22,431 nt of DNA, taken from an uncultured Bacilli bacterium. Its GTDB lineage: Bacteria > Bacillota_I > Bacilli_A > RF39 > UBA660. A program made the translations under genes and the position numbers. The stretch covers positions 1-22,431 of the forward strand of contig CALVSV010000017.1 in NCBI GenBank assembly GCA_944359595.1, given 5' to 3'. Each line of letters begins with the position of its first letter. The first letter of the stretch is position 1. Below the pieces are notes generated by a model. That model saw nothing but the letters and a program-made list of their open reading frames with translations, had not been told where the DNA came from and searched no databases. Of the stretch, positions 8,171 through 16,519 are shown piece after piece.

Positions 8171-8197
8171 ATTGAAAAAATTTCTTTATAAAATTAT

Positions 8198-8225
8198 TTG
8201 CATTTTTCAAAATTTTTGTTATAAT
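8198..8225 (+). promoter_or_regulatory. rpmG-efp promoter
   Basis: TTGCAT (8198-8203), 16-base spacer, TATAAT (8220-8225) preceded by TGT (extended -10). Confidence 0.75.
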
Positions 8226-8257
8226 ATTATAGACTTTGCTTAAGAGGAGGGATAATC

Positions 8258-8425
8258 ATGGCTAAAAAAGGTATAAATAGATCACTTGTAACATTAAAAT
8301 GTAGCGAATGTGGTAATGAAGTAAAACGTGTTAGTAAAAATAAAAAGAATACTGCTGAACGTTTAGAATTAAATAAACATTGTAAATTTTGTAGAAAACA
8401 TACAGTACAAAAAGAAAAAAAATAA
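8258..8425 (+). CDS. rpmG: 50S ribosomal protein bL33
   Basis: A 55-residue basic protein beginning MAKKGINRSLVTLKCSEC. The four cysteines C15, C18, C42 and C45 form the zinc-ribbon knuckles, so this is the zinc-binding (C+) form of bL33. The internal RVSKNKKNTAERLELNKHC is typical. Length matches the family (about 50-55). The ribosome site AAGAGGAGGG (8242-8251) is strong, as expected for a ribosomal protein. efp follows after 18 bases in the same transcript. bL33 often precedes secE and nusG, but here it is paired with efp. Confidence 0.96.
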   Translation: MAKKGINRSLVTLKCSECGNEVKRVSKNKKNTAERLELNKHCKFCRKHTVQKEKK

Positions 8426-8443
8426 TCGAGGGGAGGTTAAAAC

Positions 8444-9001
8444 ATGATAAATGTTAATGACTTTAAGACAGGTATGACAATTAAAGTTGATAACAATATA
8501 TATACTGTTGTTGAGTTTCAACATGTTAAACCTGGAAAAGGTGCGGCATTTGTTAAAGCTAAACTTAAAAATTTAAGAACAGGAGCAACAGTAGAACACT
8601 CATTTAATTCAGGTGTAAAAGTTGAAAGAGCACATGTTGAAAAACAAAACACTCAATTTTTATATTCTGATGGAGATACTTTTCATTTTATGAATATGAA
8701 TACTTATGAACAAATGGAAATAAATAGAAAACAAATCGAAGAAGAAGCAAAATATTTAAAGGAAAATATGGATGTGGATTTAGTATTTTATGAAGGTGAA
8801 TTAATAGGTATTAATTTACCAGACAAGGTAAGTTATATAATTAAAAGTACTGAACCTGCTGTTAAAGGTAATACTACTAATAACGCAACTAAAGATGCAG
8901 TTATTGAAACAGGATTAACTGTTAGAGTCCCTTTATTTATTAGTGAGGGAGAAGAAATAATTATTTCTACAAAAGATGGTAAATATGTTTCAAGAGCATA
9001 A
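8444..9001 (+). CDS. efp: Translation elongation factor P
   Basis: 185 residues, the normal EF-P length. EF-P binds between the ribosomal P and E sites and rescues ribosomes stalled at consecutive prolines. Domain I carries the tip loop VKPGKGAAF, with Lys32 at the position that is modified in many bacteria. Two OB-fold-like domains follow, with VSYIIKSTEPAVKGNT and GLTVRVPLFISEGEEIIISTKDGKYVSRA at the end, a classic EF-P C-terminus. I see no modification enzyme gene in the window. It is co-transcribed with rpmG, has ribosome site GGGGAGG, and ends at the hairpin 9014-9056. Confidence 0.97.
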   Translation: MINVNDFKTGMTIKVDNNIYTVVEFQHVKPGKGAAFVKAKLKNLRTGATVEHSFNSGVKVERAHVEKQNTQFLYSDGDTFHFMNMNTYEQMEINRKQIEEEAKYLKENMDVDLVFYEGELIGINLPDKVSYIIKSTEPAVKGNTTNNATKDAVIETGLTVRVPLFISEGEEIIISTKDGKYVSRA

Positions 9002-9013
9002 AATAAATGAGTG

Positions 9014-9056
9014 AAGAATTGTTGTACAAAGCTACAATTCTTTTTTTTTTTTTTTT
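9014..9056 (+). terminator. Strong terminator of rpmG-efp with a 16-T tail
   Basis: Stem AAGAATTGT/ACAATTCTT (9014-9022, 9034-9042), loop of 11, and a run of 16 T (9041-9056). The next gene's ribosome site starts at 9057, directly after the T-run. Confidence 0.9.
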
Positions 9057-9062
9057 GAGTGA
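9057..9062 (+). promoter_or_regulatory. Ribosome binding site that sets a GTG start
   Basis: GAGTGA lies between the T-run of the efp terminator and the GTG at 9067 (four-base gap). It is the only plausible site for the 9067 gene. Confidence 0.45.
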
Positions 9063-9066
9063 TAAT

Positions 9067-9627
9067 GTGAAAAGTGATAAAATAAAACTTATGATCGATG
9101 ATAAAATAGAAATTTATAGTATCGTTTATGATGATAAATATGATGAATTTATGGAAGATATTAAAAATATATATAAAACTAAAATTTCATCAAGAAAAGA
9201 AAATGAAATAATTATGAAAAATATAGATGAATTAGATACTGTTAAAAAAAATAATAAAGTTATATATGATGGTATAAGTTATCCATATATATATAAACTA
9301 CTATATGACGGTTTTTGCATAGATGATTTACAAGAAATAAATAAATGGCTTGAAAATGATAATATTGATATATCTATTACTAATAAAAATGAAATAATTG
9401 AAAGATATTTTGATCTTTTACAATTTAATTTATTATATTCTATTAATAAAAAAGAATTAGAAAAGTTACTATCTATATTTGATACAAAATATTTAAAAAT
9501 TGTTAAAAAGCAATTGGAAGACATTAAAGAGGATACTAATAAATTATTAAGTTCGTCATATAAAGATAAAATTATTAAACCACAAGGGTTTATAAAGAAA
9601 AAAATATTACAATTTAATGGTGATTAA
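9067..9627 (+). CDS. Hypothetical acidic/helical cytoplasmic protein, about 186 aa
   Basis: I do not recognise this protein. It is Lys/Asp/Glu/Ile-rich with no signal peptide and no membrane helix. It contains a tyrosine-rich stretch, SYPYIYKLLYDGF, and a helical C-terminal third ending KPQGFIKKKILQFNGD. The frame is open from 9007, but that part runs through the efp terminator and would encode a Phe run from the T-tract. I therefore start at the GTG at 9067, with GAGTGA five bases upstream; the ATG at 9091 has no ribosome site. The stop is two bases before the next ATG, so it is translationally tied to the metal-exporter gene and may assist it. No promoter is visible between the terminator and this gene. 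Confidence 0.6.
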   Translation: MKSDKIKLMIDDKIEIYSIVYDDKYDEFMEDIKNIYKTKISSRKENEIIMKNIDELDTVKKNNKVIYDGISYPYIYKLLYDGFCIDDLQEINKWLENDNIDISITNKNEIIERYFDLLQFNLLYSINKKELEKLLSIFDTKYLKIVKKQLEDIKEDTNKLLSSSYKDKIIKPQGFIKKKILQFNGD

Positions 9628-9629
9628 AT

Positions 9630-10481
9630 ATGATACTTGATGCATTAAAAGATTCTTTAATAGATAGTTTAAAACTTATTCCATTTCTTTTTATTGCTTT
9701 TTTAATAATAGAAATTATAGAACATAAATTAAATAAAAAAAATTTGAATATTATAAGTAATTCAGGTAAGATAGGCCCACTTATTGGTGGTGTATTGGGT
9801 ATTATACCTCAATGTGGTTTTTCTGTAATGGCAACAAACTTATATATAACTAGAATAATAAGTTTAGGTACACTCGTATCAATTTATTTAACTACTAGTG
9901 ATGAAATGTTACCGATTTTAATATCTGAAAACGTAGGAATTAATCTCATATTAAAAATATTAATTGTTAAATTAATTATTGGTATTTTTTGGGGATTTTT
10001 GATAGACTTTATATTAAGAAAGAAAAATAAAAAATTAAAAGTAAATTATGATATTTGTAATGATGAGCATTGTCATTGTAATAAAAATAATATATTAAAA
10101 TCTAGTGTTATTCATACAATTAAAATTATAACTTTTATATTTGTTATTACACTTATCTTAAATTTATTAATGACTAATGTAAATGAAGATATATTATCTA
10201 AGTTATTTTTAAAAAACAATATATTTTCTCCATTCATTGCTAGTATTATAGGTATGATACCTAATTGTGGGTCTAGTGTTTTATTAACAGAATTATATTT
10301 ACATGATATAATATCATTTTCATCTATAATTGCTGGATTATTAACGAATAGTGGTATTGCATTTTTAATATTATTTAAATCTAATAAAAATATAAAAGAA
10401 AATATTAAAATATTATTATTAGTGTATAGTATTGGTGTGTTTTCTGGTTTGTTAATTGAATTGTTTAATATTTTATTTTAA
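9630..10481 (+). CDS. Putative 10-TM heavy-metal exporter (ArsP_2-type / 'putative manganese transporter')
   Basis: 283 residues, almost all hydrophobic helices. It has two related halves, each with a broken-helix signature: IIPQCGFSV (58-66) and MIPNCGSSV (209-217). The paired P-x-C-G motifs, the TTSDEMLPIL segment in half one and TNSGIAFLILF in half two, together with a central His/Cys loop, CNDEHCHC (143-150), fit the ArsP_2 family, predicted to export metal ions. The central loop is a likely metal ligand site at the membrane face. The substrate is unknown; names for the family (arsenic, manganese) are mostly predictions. It starts two bases after the preceding gene's stop and is probably in one operon with 9067-9627. 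No metal-responsive operator is visible. Confidence 0.8.
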   Translation: MILDALKDSLIDSLKLIPFLFIAFLIIEIIEHKLNKKNLNIISNSGKIGPLIGGVLGIIPQCGFSVMATNLYITRIISLGTLVSIYLTTSDEMLPILISENVGINLILKILIVKLIIGIFWGFLIDFILRKKNKKLKVNYDICNDEHCHCNKNNILKSSVIHTIKIITFIFVITLILNLLMTNVNEDILSKLFLKNNIFSPFIASIIGMIPNCGSSVLLTELYLHDIISFSSIIAGLLTNSGIAFLILFKSNKNIKENIKILLLVYSIGVFSGLLIELFNILF

Positions 10482-10519
10482 AATATTACTTTAGAAGTAT
10501 GAGGTGAATATTTAGCACA

Positions 10520-11676
10520 ATGAAAAGATTATTAAGAATTGGATTTAATATATTCATAACTTCATATACTTCAATAATGTCTTGGTTTTTAATAGGGATG
10601 ATTATTGATAAGAGTTTAATCAATGTATTTTCTTTAACATATCCGTTACAGTGTTTATCAGGAGTTATTGCCTCAATATTTGGTGTTGGCGCAAATATAT
10701 GTGTATATAGGGATAACGATAAAAATGCAGCTGATAATGGTATTTTTTTGGTATGTTAGTAAGTATTATTATTTTAGGTTTAGTTTTAATAAATTCAAAT
10801 AATTATATTAATTTTATGAATATGAATAGTGATACATATTTTATTTTTTGTAATTATTCAATTATACACATTCTATTGCAGACTATATTACAATTAATTG
10901 TAACAAAAGTTTATTATTTAGAACAAAATAAAGAAGCAAATTTAATTGTGTTCTTGTTTAATATAATAAATTTTTTCGTATTAATAATTACAATTTTAAT
11001 AAGTAAAAATCAATTTATAGCATCAATAATAACTTTATTAGTATTATTAATATTTGATTTAATATTATTATTTAAATATATAAATAAAATAGATTTTAAA
11101 TTAAATATTAAAAATTGTTTTAAATATGATTCTGTTTCTTGTTCTGTTAGTATTATGTTTTTCATAATATATTTATTTGGTTTCAGCAATTCGTTTTCTT
11201 TTGGAGATGAATATATTACGGCTATAACTTTCGCCACATTAGTAACTGATATACAATGGGATATGAGCGAAGCAATTAAAACAGTTGCGAAAATAGATAT
11301 TGCAAAGAAAAAATTTGATTATACATATCATTTTAATAATGCTTTAAGATATATATTTATTTTAATAATGTTAATTATATTAATGTGTATTATAATGTAT
11401 CCTATCTATAAACCACGTATAACAATAGTAGGAGTTTTTATATTATTACATTTATATGACTTTATATTATGTCCATTTAAAAATATAAAAATTTGTTATT
11501 TACAACTTGAATATTCGTACATTAAAACTACTTTTAATACAATAATTGCATACATTATTAGAACAATAATTTCACTTTTACCGACACCTTTTTGTACAAT
11601 CTTAGGACAAATATGTTCTTCAACATATGAATTTGTATATGCAAAAATAACATATAAAAAAGCTTTAAAACAATAA
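10520..11676 (+). pseudogene. MATE-like membrane transporter split by a one-base frameshift
   Basis: Frame one (10520-10759) encodes 79 residues: MKRLLRIGFNIFITSYTSIMSW, then a second hydrophobic segment, and stops soon after the T-run 10743-10749. A second frame encodes the remaining roughly 307 residues, with about eight further hydrophobic helices. Adding one T to the T7 run joins them as DNGIFFGMLVSIIILG, where a new helix begins, giving about 386 residues. The helix pattern, the N-terminal start and the segment between helices two and three resemble MATE-family exporters, but I see no diagnostic residue, and 386 is shorter than the usual 450. The lesion may be a mutation, phase variation at the T-run or a sequencing error. 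GAGGTGA (10501-10507) precedes the ATG by 12 bases, a long gap. It is downstream of the metal exporter with no promoter between. Confidence 0.6.
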
Positions 11677-11699
11677 AATATAATATTTTATTGTTTTTA
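11667..11699 (+). terminator. Terminator overlapping the MATE-like stop codon
   Basis: Fourteen-pair A/T-rich stem AAAACAATAAAATA/TATTTTATTGTTTT (11667-11680, 11684-11697) with loop TAA, then more T. The stop codon lies in the left arm. Confidence 0.75.
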
Positions 11700-11701
11700 A
11701 T

Positions 11702-11730
11702 TTTACATAATTAGTATTTTTTGTTATACT
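11702..11730 (+). promoter_or_regulatory. Promoter of the first glycosyltransferase operon
   Basis: TTTACA (11702-11707), 17-base spacer, TATACT (11725-11730) preceded by TGT (extended -10). It is the only promoter seen for the five genes 11751-16519. Confidence 0.8.
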
Positions 11731-11750
11731 TTAATAGTAGGAAGTGAGAC

Positions 11751-12581
11751 ATGATGCGATTTAGTTTAATAATTACTATAGATAAATGTTTTGAATATAT
11801 TGATAAATGTTTATCTAGTATATTTGAACAAACATTTAAAGATTATGAAATTATTGTAGTTAAGAATATTAAAGATAACTTATTGGATAGAAAATTAAAT
11901 AAATATAAAAATAAAATAAATGTTATTGATACCGAATCTAGTAATTTAAAAAGTATTGGAATAGATAATAGTAATGGGGAATATTTAATGTTTATTGAAC
12001 CTAATGATTATTTGGAAATTAATACATTAAGTATACTAGATAAGGCATCTAAAAGTTCATCAGATATAATTAGATATCAAATTAGAGAATTTGATGATAA
12101 CCATGAAAAAGTTATAAGTGAAGTAAGTTTTAAAAAGTGTAGTGGACATGATGCACTATTAAAAATAATAAAGTATAGATATGTATATCAATCATTTACA
12201 TATATATTAAAAGCTAGTTATATTAAAAATAATAAAATAGATGGATATTATTCAATTATTAATTATATATATAATTGTGATACTTGTATATCTATAGGAG
12301 ATATATTATATAATCATAGAACAAATATAGATGTTAATGTTGATATATTCAATAATATTAAAGAATTATATAAATTATTAGATAATATTAGTGACGAGAA
12401 TATACAAAATTATATTGTTTTAAATATAGTTAATAATATATCTAAATTAAATGGTAATGATTATAAAAATATGTATGATGAATTTAAAAATAATAATATA
12501 TATAATAAAATATTAGATAAAAAGATCAAAATGTTAACTAAAATTAATATTAAATTAGCATCGAGGTTGATAAAATGGTAA
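11751..12581 (+). CDS. Degenerate GT2-family glycosyltransferase-like protein lacking catalytic motifs, 276 aa
   Basis: The fold is recognisable as GT2 (RFSLIITIDKCFEYIDKCL, FEQTFKDYEIIVV, NSNGEYLMFIEP), but the functional residues are gone. Where GT2 enzymes have NDGSTDNS this has VKNIKDN (37-43), where they have GLSEARN it has SNLKSIG, and the metal/nucleotide-binding DSDD is EPND (83-86). The acidic HED/YED catalytic-base motif of its relatives is missing, with a stretch of about 20 residues absent. It aligns along its length with the gene at 14626: DIIRYQIREFDDN against DVIRFQVREVDDN, and KNNNIYNKILDKKIK against LDRKVYDNILDDTIK. It is probably a decayed or non-catalytic copy. The frame is intact, so it is still translated. 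The ribosome site AGGAAGTGAG serves either ATG (11751 or 11754). Confidence 0.85.
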   Translation: MMRFSLIITIDKCFEYIDKCLSSIFEQTFKDYEIIVVKNIKDNLLDRKLNKYKNKINVIDTESSNLKSIGIDNSNGEYLMFIEPNDYLEINTLSILDKASKSSSDIIRYQIREFDDNHEKVISEVSFKKCSGHDALLKIIKYRYVYQSFTYILKASYIKNNKIDGYYSIINYIYNCDTCISIGDILYNHRTNIDVNVDIFNNIKELYKLLDNISDENIQNYIVLNIVNNISKLNGNDYKNMYDEFKNNNIYNKILDKKIKMLTKINIKLASRLIKW

Positions 12582-13513
12582 AAGTTAGTATAATTGTACC
12601 AATATTTAATACTAGTAAATATTTAAAAAGATGTATTGATAGTTTAATTAATCAAACATTAGAAGATATTGAAATAATTTTAATAAATGATGGATCTACT
12701 GATGAAACACATAATATAGTTAAAAGTTACTCTGATCCAAGAATTAAATACTATAAAAGAAAAAATTATGGTATTGCCAGTACTAGAAATTTTGGTATAT
12801 CTAATTCTACTGGTGAATATATATCATTTGTAGATAGTGATGATTATTTAAATAATACTTTTTGTGAAGAAATGTATAATAAGGCTATTAAAGACAATTT
12901 AGATATGTGTATATGTAATTATTATAATTATTTTGAAAATAAACAAGAAATAAAAAGAGTAGATATAATAAGTTTTCCTATTACTTCATTAGATGTTACT
13001 CCTAATTTGTTTAAAGATATTAATTTAAGTTCTTGTAATAAAATATATAAGAGAAATATGTTTGATAGTGATAAATTGTTATTTCCTGATGTTCAAAAAT
13101 TTGAAGATATAGCGTTTGTTACTAGTGCTTTAAATATAGCTAAAAGAATAGGTAAACTTGATTTGCCATTATATTATTTTTTAGTTCATGATGGTAGTGT
13201 GTTAGATACTGTTGATGATAAAACATTTGAATTATTTAAAGTGTTAGATATAGTATATAATGAATTTAAAAATAATATTAATGTTAGAAAATATTTGAGT
13301 TATTTGATTGTAGATGAAATTACTACTTATATTGTAAAACAGAAATATCAACAAAATAAGATTCTTAAAAATAAATTTATAGATGATGGATATGAATATT
13401 TAAAAACACATATAAAAAATTATAGAAAACATTCTTATTTTAAAAATATTAATATATTTAAGGCTTTAGTAGAAAAAAATAAACTGTTAACTAAATTATA
13501 TTGTAATATGTAG
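12575..13513 (+). CDS. GT2-family glycosyltransferase, 312 aa
   Basis: A GT-A fold transferase that adds a sugar from a nucleotide donor to a growing surface glycan. The start VSIIVPIFNTSKYL is typical; NDGSTDE (38-44) and VDSDDY (86-91) bind the nucleotide and metal, TRNFG (70-74) is the acceptor-loop motif, and KFEDIAF (175-181) holds the likely catalytic base. The C-terminal 130 residues are helical and Lys/Asn/Tyr-rich, matching the gene at 15557 (KNKFIDDGYEYL against RNKFIDDAYKYL, LVEKNKLLTKLYC against LIEKNKLLAKIYC). There is no signal peptide or TM helix, so it acts in the cytoplasm or at the membrane face. ATG 12575 overlaps the previous stop by seven bases, and GAGGTTG is the ribosome site. 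Sugar specificity cannot be read from sequence. Confidence 0.9.
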   Translation: MVKVSIIVPIFNTSKYLKRCIDSLINQTLEDIEIILINDGSTDETHNIVKSYSDPRIKYYKRKNYGIASTRNFGISNSTGEYISFVDSDDYLNNTFCEEMYNKAIKDNLDMCICNYYNYFENKQEIKRVDIISFPITSLDVTPNLFKDINLSSCNKIYKRNMFDSDKLLFPDVQKFEDIAFVTSALNIAKRIGKLDLPLYYFLVHDGSVLDTVDDKTFELFKVLDIVYNEFKNNINVRKYLSYLIVDEITTYIVKQKYQQNKILKNKFIDDGYEYLKTHIKNYRKHSYFKNINIFKALVEKNKLLTKLYCNM

Positions 13514-13517
13514 GTGA
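13512..13517 (+). promoter_or_regulatory. Ribosome site that sets the GT4 start at GTG 13523
   Basis: AGGTGA overlaps the previous stop codon. The in-frame GTG at 13514 lies inside it, so the GTG at 13523, five bases further on, is the usable start. Confidence 0.6.
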
Positions 13518-13522
13518 TTATA

Positions 13523-14626
13523 GTGATACGTAAAAAGAAATTATTGTTTTGCTCCAATACTATGGATATTGGTGGAATAGAAAAATCTTTAATTAATTTA
13601 TTAGATAATATAGATTATAATAAGTATGAAGTGGATTTAATATTGGAAGAGAAAAAAGGTTTACTTTTAAAATATATTAATAATAATGTTAATGTTTATG
13701 AATATAGGGTAAGTAAAAATAAAAATATACTTATTAGAAAATTTATAAATTTATTTAAAAGAATAAAATATATATTATTTAATTATAATAAGTATGATTT
13801 TAGTTGTTGTTATGCAACTTATTCATTACCTAATAATTTTTTAGCTAGAGTATCATCTAAAAATAGTTCTATATATGTTCATAGTAATTATTTTGATGCA
13901 TTTAATAAAGATAAAGATAAGTTTAAGAGCTTTTTTAATATAAGACATATAAATAATTTTAGAAAAATAATATTTGTATCTAATGAGATGATGGATGATT
14001 TTACAAAAATATATAGTGAATATAAAGATAAATGTATAGTGATAAATAATTTTGTAGATTATAAAAATATTATAAAGTTATCTAAAGAAAAAATTGATAT
14101 TAGTATAGATAAAAACAAGAAAGTATTTGTTTTTGTTGGAAGAATAGATAATAGTTCAAAAAATTTAGTTAGACTTGTTAATATGTTTATAAAGTTAAAA
14201 AAAGATAATGAAAATATAGAATTATTGATTGTTGGTGATGGAAATGATTATATGATGATCAATAAATTAATAGATGATAATAATGCTAGTTATATTAAAA
14301 TGTTAGGTAATAAAGATAATCCATACCCATATATTAATAGAGCAGATTATGTAATTCTTACTTCTGATTATGAAGGGTTTCCAGTGATTTATAATGAAGC
14401 TATTGTACTAAATAAAGAGATAATTACGACTATTAATGCATCTGATGATTACATTAGTATACCTAATTCATATGGATTTTTAGTATCTAAAGATATTGAT
14501 ACTATGGTTAAAGAAATTAATGATATAATAAATAATAATTATAGTAATATTAATAATATTGATTTTAATAATATTAATAATAAAAGAAGAAAAATGTTAG
14601 AAAATATATATGATGAGGTGATATGA
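13523..14626 (+). CDS. GT4-family glycosyltransferase, 367 aa
   Basis: A GT-B fold retaining transferase (GT4). The N-terminal domain has the GGIEKSLINLL loop (17-27) after the first strand. The C-terminal nucleotide-sugar domain starts near VFVFVGRIDNSSKN (201-214) and contains ELLIVGDGNDYMM and the diagnostic E-x7-E in SDYEGFPVIYNEAIVL (E284, E292). The final 40 residues are Asn-rich (NNNYSNINNID) and of low complexity. No TM segment is present. It lies in the middle of the operon, between two GT2 pairs, and its stop overlaps the first ATG of the next gene. It would add a different linkage from the flanking GT2 enzymes. The start is the GTG at 13523, with AGGTGA upstream. Confidence 0.9.
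   Translation: MIRKKKLLFCSNTMDIGGIEKSLINLLDNIDYNKYEVDLILEEKKGLLLKYINNNVNVYEYRVSKNKNILIRKFINLFKRIKYILFNYNKYDFSCCYATYSLPNNFLARVSSKNSSIYVHSNYFDAFNKDKDKFKSFFNIRHINNFRKIIFVSNEMMDDFTKIYSEYKDKCIVINNFVDYKNIIKLSKEKIDISIDKNKKVFVFVGRIDNSSKNLVRLVNMFIKLKKDNENIELLIVGDGNDYMMINKLIDDNNASYIKMLGNKDNPYPYINRADYVILTSDYEGFPVIYNEAIVLNKEIITTINASDDYISIPNSYGFLVSKDIDTMVKEINDIINNNYSNINNIDFNNINNKRRKMLENIYDEVI
14615..14620 (+). promoter_or_regulatory. Ribosome site favouring ATG 14626 over 14623
   Basis: GAGGTG is two bases from the ATG at 14623 but five from the adjacent ATG at 14626. The latter spacing, and the GT2 start MCKFSIIVP, favour 14626. Confidence 0.55.
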
Positions 14627-15546
14627 TGTGTAAATTTAGTATAATTGTTCCAATTTATAATACAAGCAAATATTTAAATAAATGCTTTGATAGTATTATT
14701 AATCAAACATTTGATGATTATGAAGTAATATGTGTAAACGATGGAAGTACTGATAATAGTATTAATATTATTAATAAGTATTGTAAAAATAAAAAGTTTA
14801 AATGTATTACTACAAAAAATAATGGGTTAAGTGAAGCTAGAAATATTGGTGTTGATAATAGTAGTGGTGAATATATATTGTTTTTAGATAGCGATGATTA
14901 TATAGATAATAAATTATTAGAAAATATAAATAATAATTTAAGTGATGAGGATGTAATAAGATTTCAAGTAAGAGAAGTAGATGATAACTATAATTGTATT
15001 AAAGAATATCATGAAAAAGAGTTTAAACATAAAAAAATAGATGAAGCAATTAATATTATTATTAATTATCATTTTATAGAAAATGCATGGTGTTATGCTT
15101 ATAAGAAGAAATTTTATGTTGATAATAAATTTAAGTTTATTAAGGGAATATATCACGAAGATTTTGCGCTTATACCACTTATACTATGTAAATGTAGGTT
15201 TATAAGTTCAATAGATTATATTGGTTATAATTATACTCAAAGAAATAATAGTATAATGAATACTAATAATTATGATAAAACAAAAAAGAAAGCATATGAT
15301 TTCTTGATAGGATATGATTACTTATATAAAGAAATAAATAATTTAAAAATTGATATTAAAGTTAAAAAGATAATATTGAGTTATATATCTAATTGTATTA
15401 TACTTAAGTTAAGAGATCTTAATAAAGATGATTTTAAAGATTATAAAAATAAATTATTAGATAGGAAAGTATATGATAATATATTAGATGATACTATTAA
15501 AAGAAAAATAAAAAAAATATTTATTAAATATTTATTAAATAGATAG
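14626..15546 (+). CDS. GT2-family glycosyltransferase, 306 aa
   Basis: Full GT2 motif set: FSIIVPIYNTSKYL at the start, NDGSTDNS (38-45), GLSEARN (67-73), LDSDDY (87-92), and the catalytic-base motif YHEDFALIP (176-184). The C-terminal third is helical and Lys-rich, ending IKYLLNR. It appears to be the intact relative of the degenerate protein at 11751, with which it shares several conserved positions, including IRFQVREVDDN. The N-terminal 35 residues are also close to the gene at 12575. It overlaps the GT4 stop. It probably acts at the inner membrane face on a lipid-linked glycan; the sugar is unknown. No TM helix is present. The adjacent ATG at 14623 is less well spaced from GAGGTG. Confidence 0.9.
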   Translation: MCKFSIIVPIYNTSKYLNKCFDSIINQTFDDYEVICVNDGSTDNSINIINKYCKNKKFKCITTKNNGLSEARNIGVDNSSGEYILFLDSDDYIDNKLLENINNNLSDEDVIRFQVREVDDNYNCIKEYHEKEFKHKKIDEAINIIINYHFIENAWCYAYKKKFYVDNKFKFIKGIYHEDFALIPLILCKCRFISSIDYIGYNYTQRNNSIMNTNNYDKTKKKAYDFLIGYDYLYKEINNLKIDIKVKKIILSYISNCIILKLRDLNKDDFKDYKNKLLDRKVYDNILDDTIKRKIKKIFIKYLLNR

Positions 15547-15556
15547 TTGGTGAGAT

Positions 15557-16519
15557 ATGGTAAAAGTTTCTGTTGTAATACCGCTTTATAATTCTGAGTT
15601 ATACTTAAGAAAGTGTCTTGACAGTTTAGTTAATCAAACATTAAAAGAATTTGAAATAATATTAATCGATGATGGTTCTACTGATAATAGTATTAATATT
15701 ATTAAAGAATTTCAAAATATGTATGATAATATAATATTAATTGAACAAAAAAATTCTGGTATTGGTAGATCTAGAAATAAGGGAATCAAGAAGGCTAGGG
15801 GAGAATATATTTCATTTATAGATAGTGATGATTATGTAGAAAATACTTTTTTAGAAGATATGTATAATTTTTGTATAAAAAATAATTTAGATATGTGTAT
15901 ATGTGATTATTATATTCATAATTATGATAATACTATTATAAAAAAAGATGTGTATGATTTTGCTGTTAAAAATATATTAGATGATACTACTATAATATAT
16001 AAGATAAATCATTCACCATGGAACAAATTATATAAAAAAGATATGATAATAAATAACAATATATATTTTGCCCAAGATTTAAAATATGAGGATACACCAT
16101 TTGTAATTAAATCTATAGTTTGCGCTGAAAGAATGGGTAAATTAAACAAATATCTAAATCATTATATTATAAGAAAAAAAAGTGAAACAACTGTTATGGA
16201 TAAAAGAGTATTTGATATATTTAAAATATTAGATATTACTAATGATTATATTAGTGATAATATATATATAAATAGTAAAAAATATTTAAATGTTGAAAAA
16301 ATACTTAATTATATTATTCAACAAAGATATCAAAAAGATAATAAACTTAGAAATAAATTTATTGATGATGCATATAAATATTTAAATGATTTATTCCCAG
16401 ATTGGAAAAAGTGTGAATATTTTAATAAAAATAATTTTATTAGAAATTTAATAGAAAAAAATAAGCTGTTAGCTAAAATATATTGCTTTATATATAATAA
16501 AATAAAACTAGGTTCCTAG
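15557..16519 (+). CDS. GT2-family glycosyltransferase, 320 aa
   Basis: GT2 motifs in order: VSVVIPLYNSELYL, DDGSTDNS (38-45), GIGRSRNKG, IDSDDY (88-93), NLDMCICDYY, WNKLYKKDM (155-163) and KYEDTPF (176-182) with the likely base. The helical C-terminus is shared with 12575 (QRYQKDNKLRNKFIDDA, KNKLLAKIYC). It is the last gene of the first operon, and its TAG stop lies within the shared terminator at 16497-16530. The ribosome site is GGTGAG five to six bases before the ATG. The gap to the previous gene is 10 bases. As with the other GT2 genes, the sugar and linkage cannot be read from sequence. No membrane segment is present. Confidence 0.9.
   Translation: MVKVSVVIPLYNSELYLRKCLDSLVNQTLKEFEIILIDDGSTDNSINIIKEFQNMYDNIILIEQKNSGIGRSRNKGIKKARGEYISFIDSDDYVENTFLEDMYNFCIKNNLDMCICDYYIHNYDNTIIKKDVYDFAVKNILDDTTIIYKINHSPWNKLYKKDMIINNNIYFAQDLKYEDTPFVIKSIVCAERMGKLNKYLNHYIIRKKSETTVMDKRVFDIFKILDITNDYISDNIYINSKKYLNVEKILNYIIQQRYQKDNKLRNKFIDDAYKYLNDLFPDWKKCEYFNKNNFIRNLIEKNKLLAKIYCFIYNKIKLGS

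Noticed and set aside
9007..9066. ATG at 9007 as the start of the hypothetical gene
   Set aside because: It lies in the efp terminator, would encode a run of Phe from the T-tract, and has no ribosome site.
10467..10487. Inverted repeat AATATTTTA-TTT-TAAAATATT at the end of the metal exporter gene as a terminator
   Set aside because: No T-run follows, and chance A/T palindromes of this size are common here.
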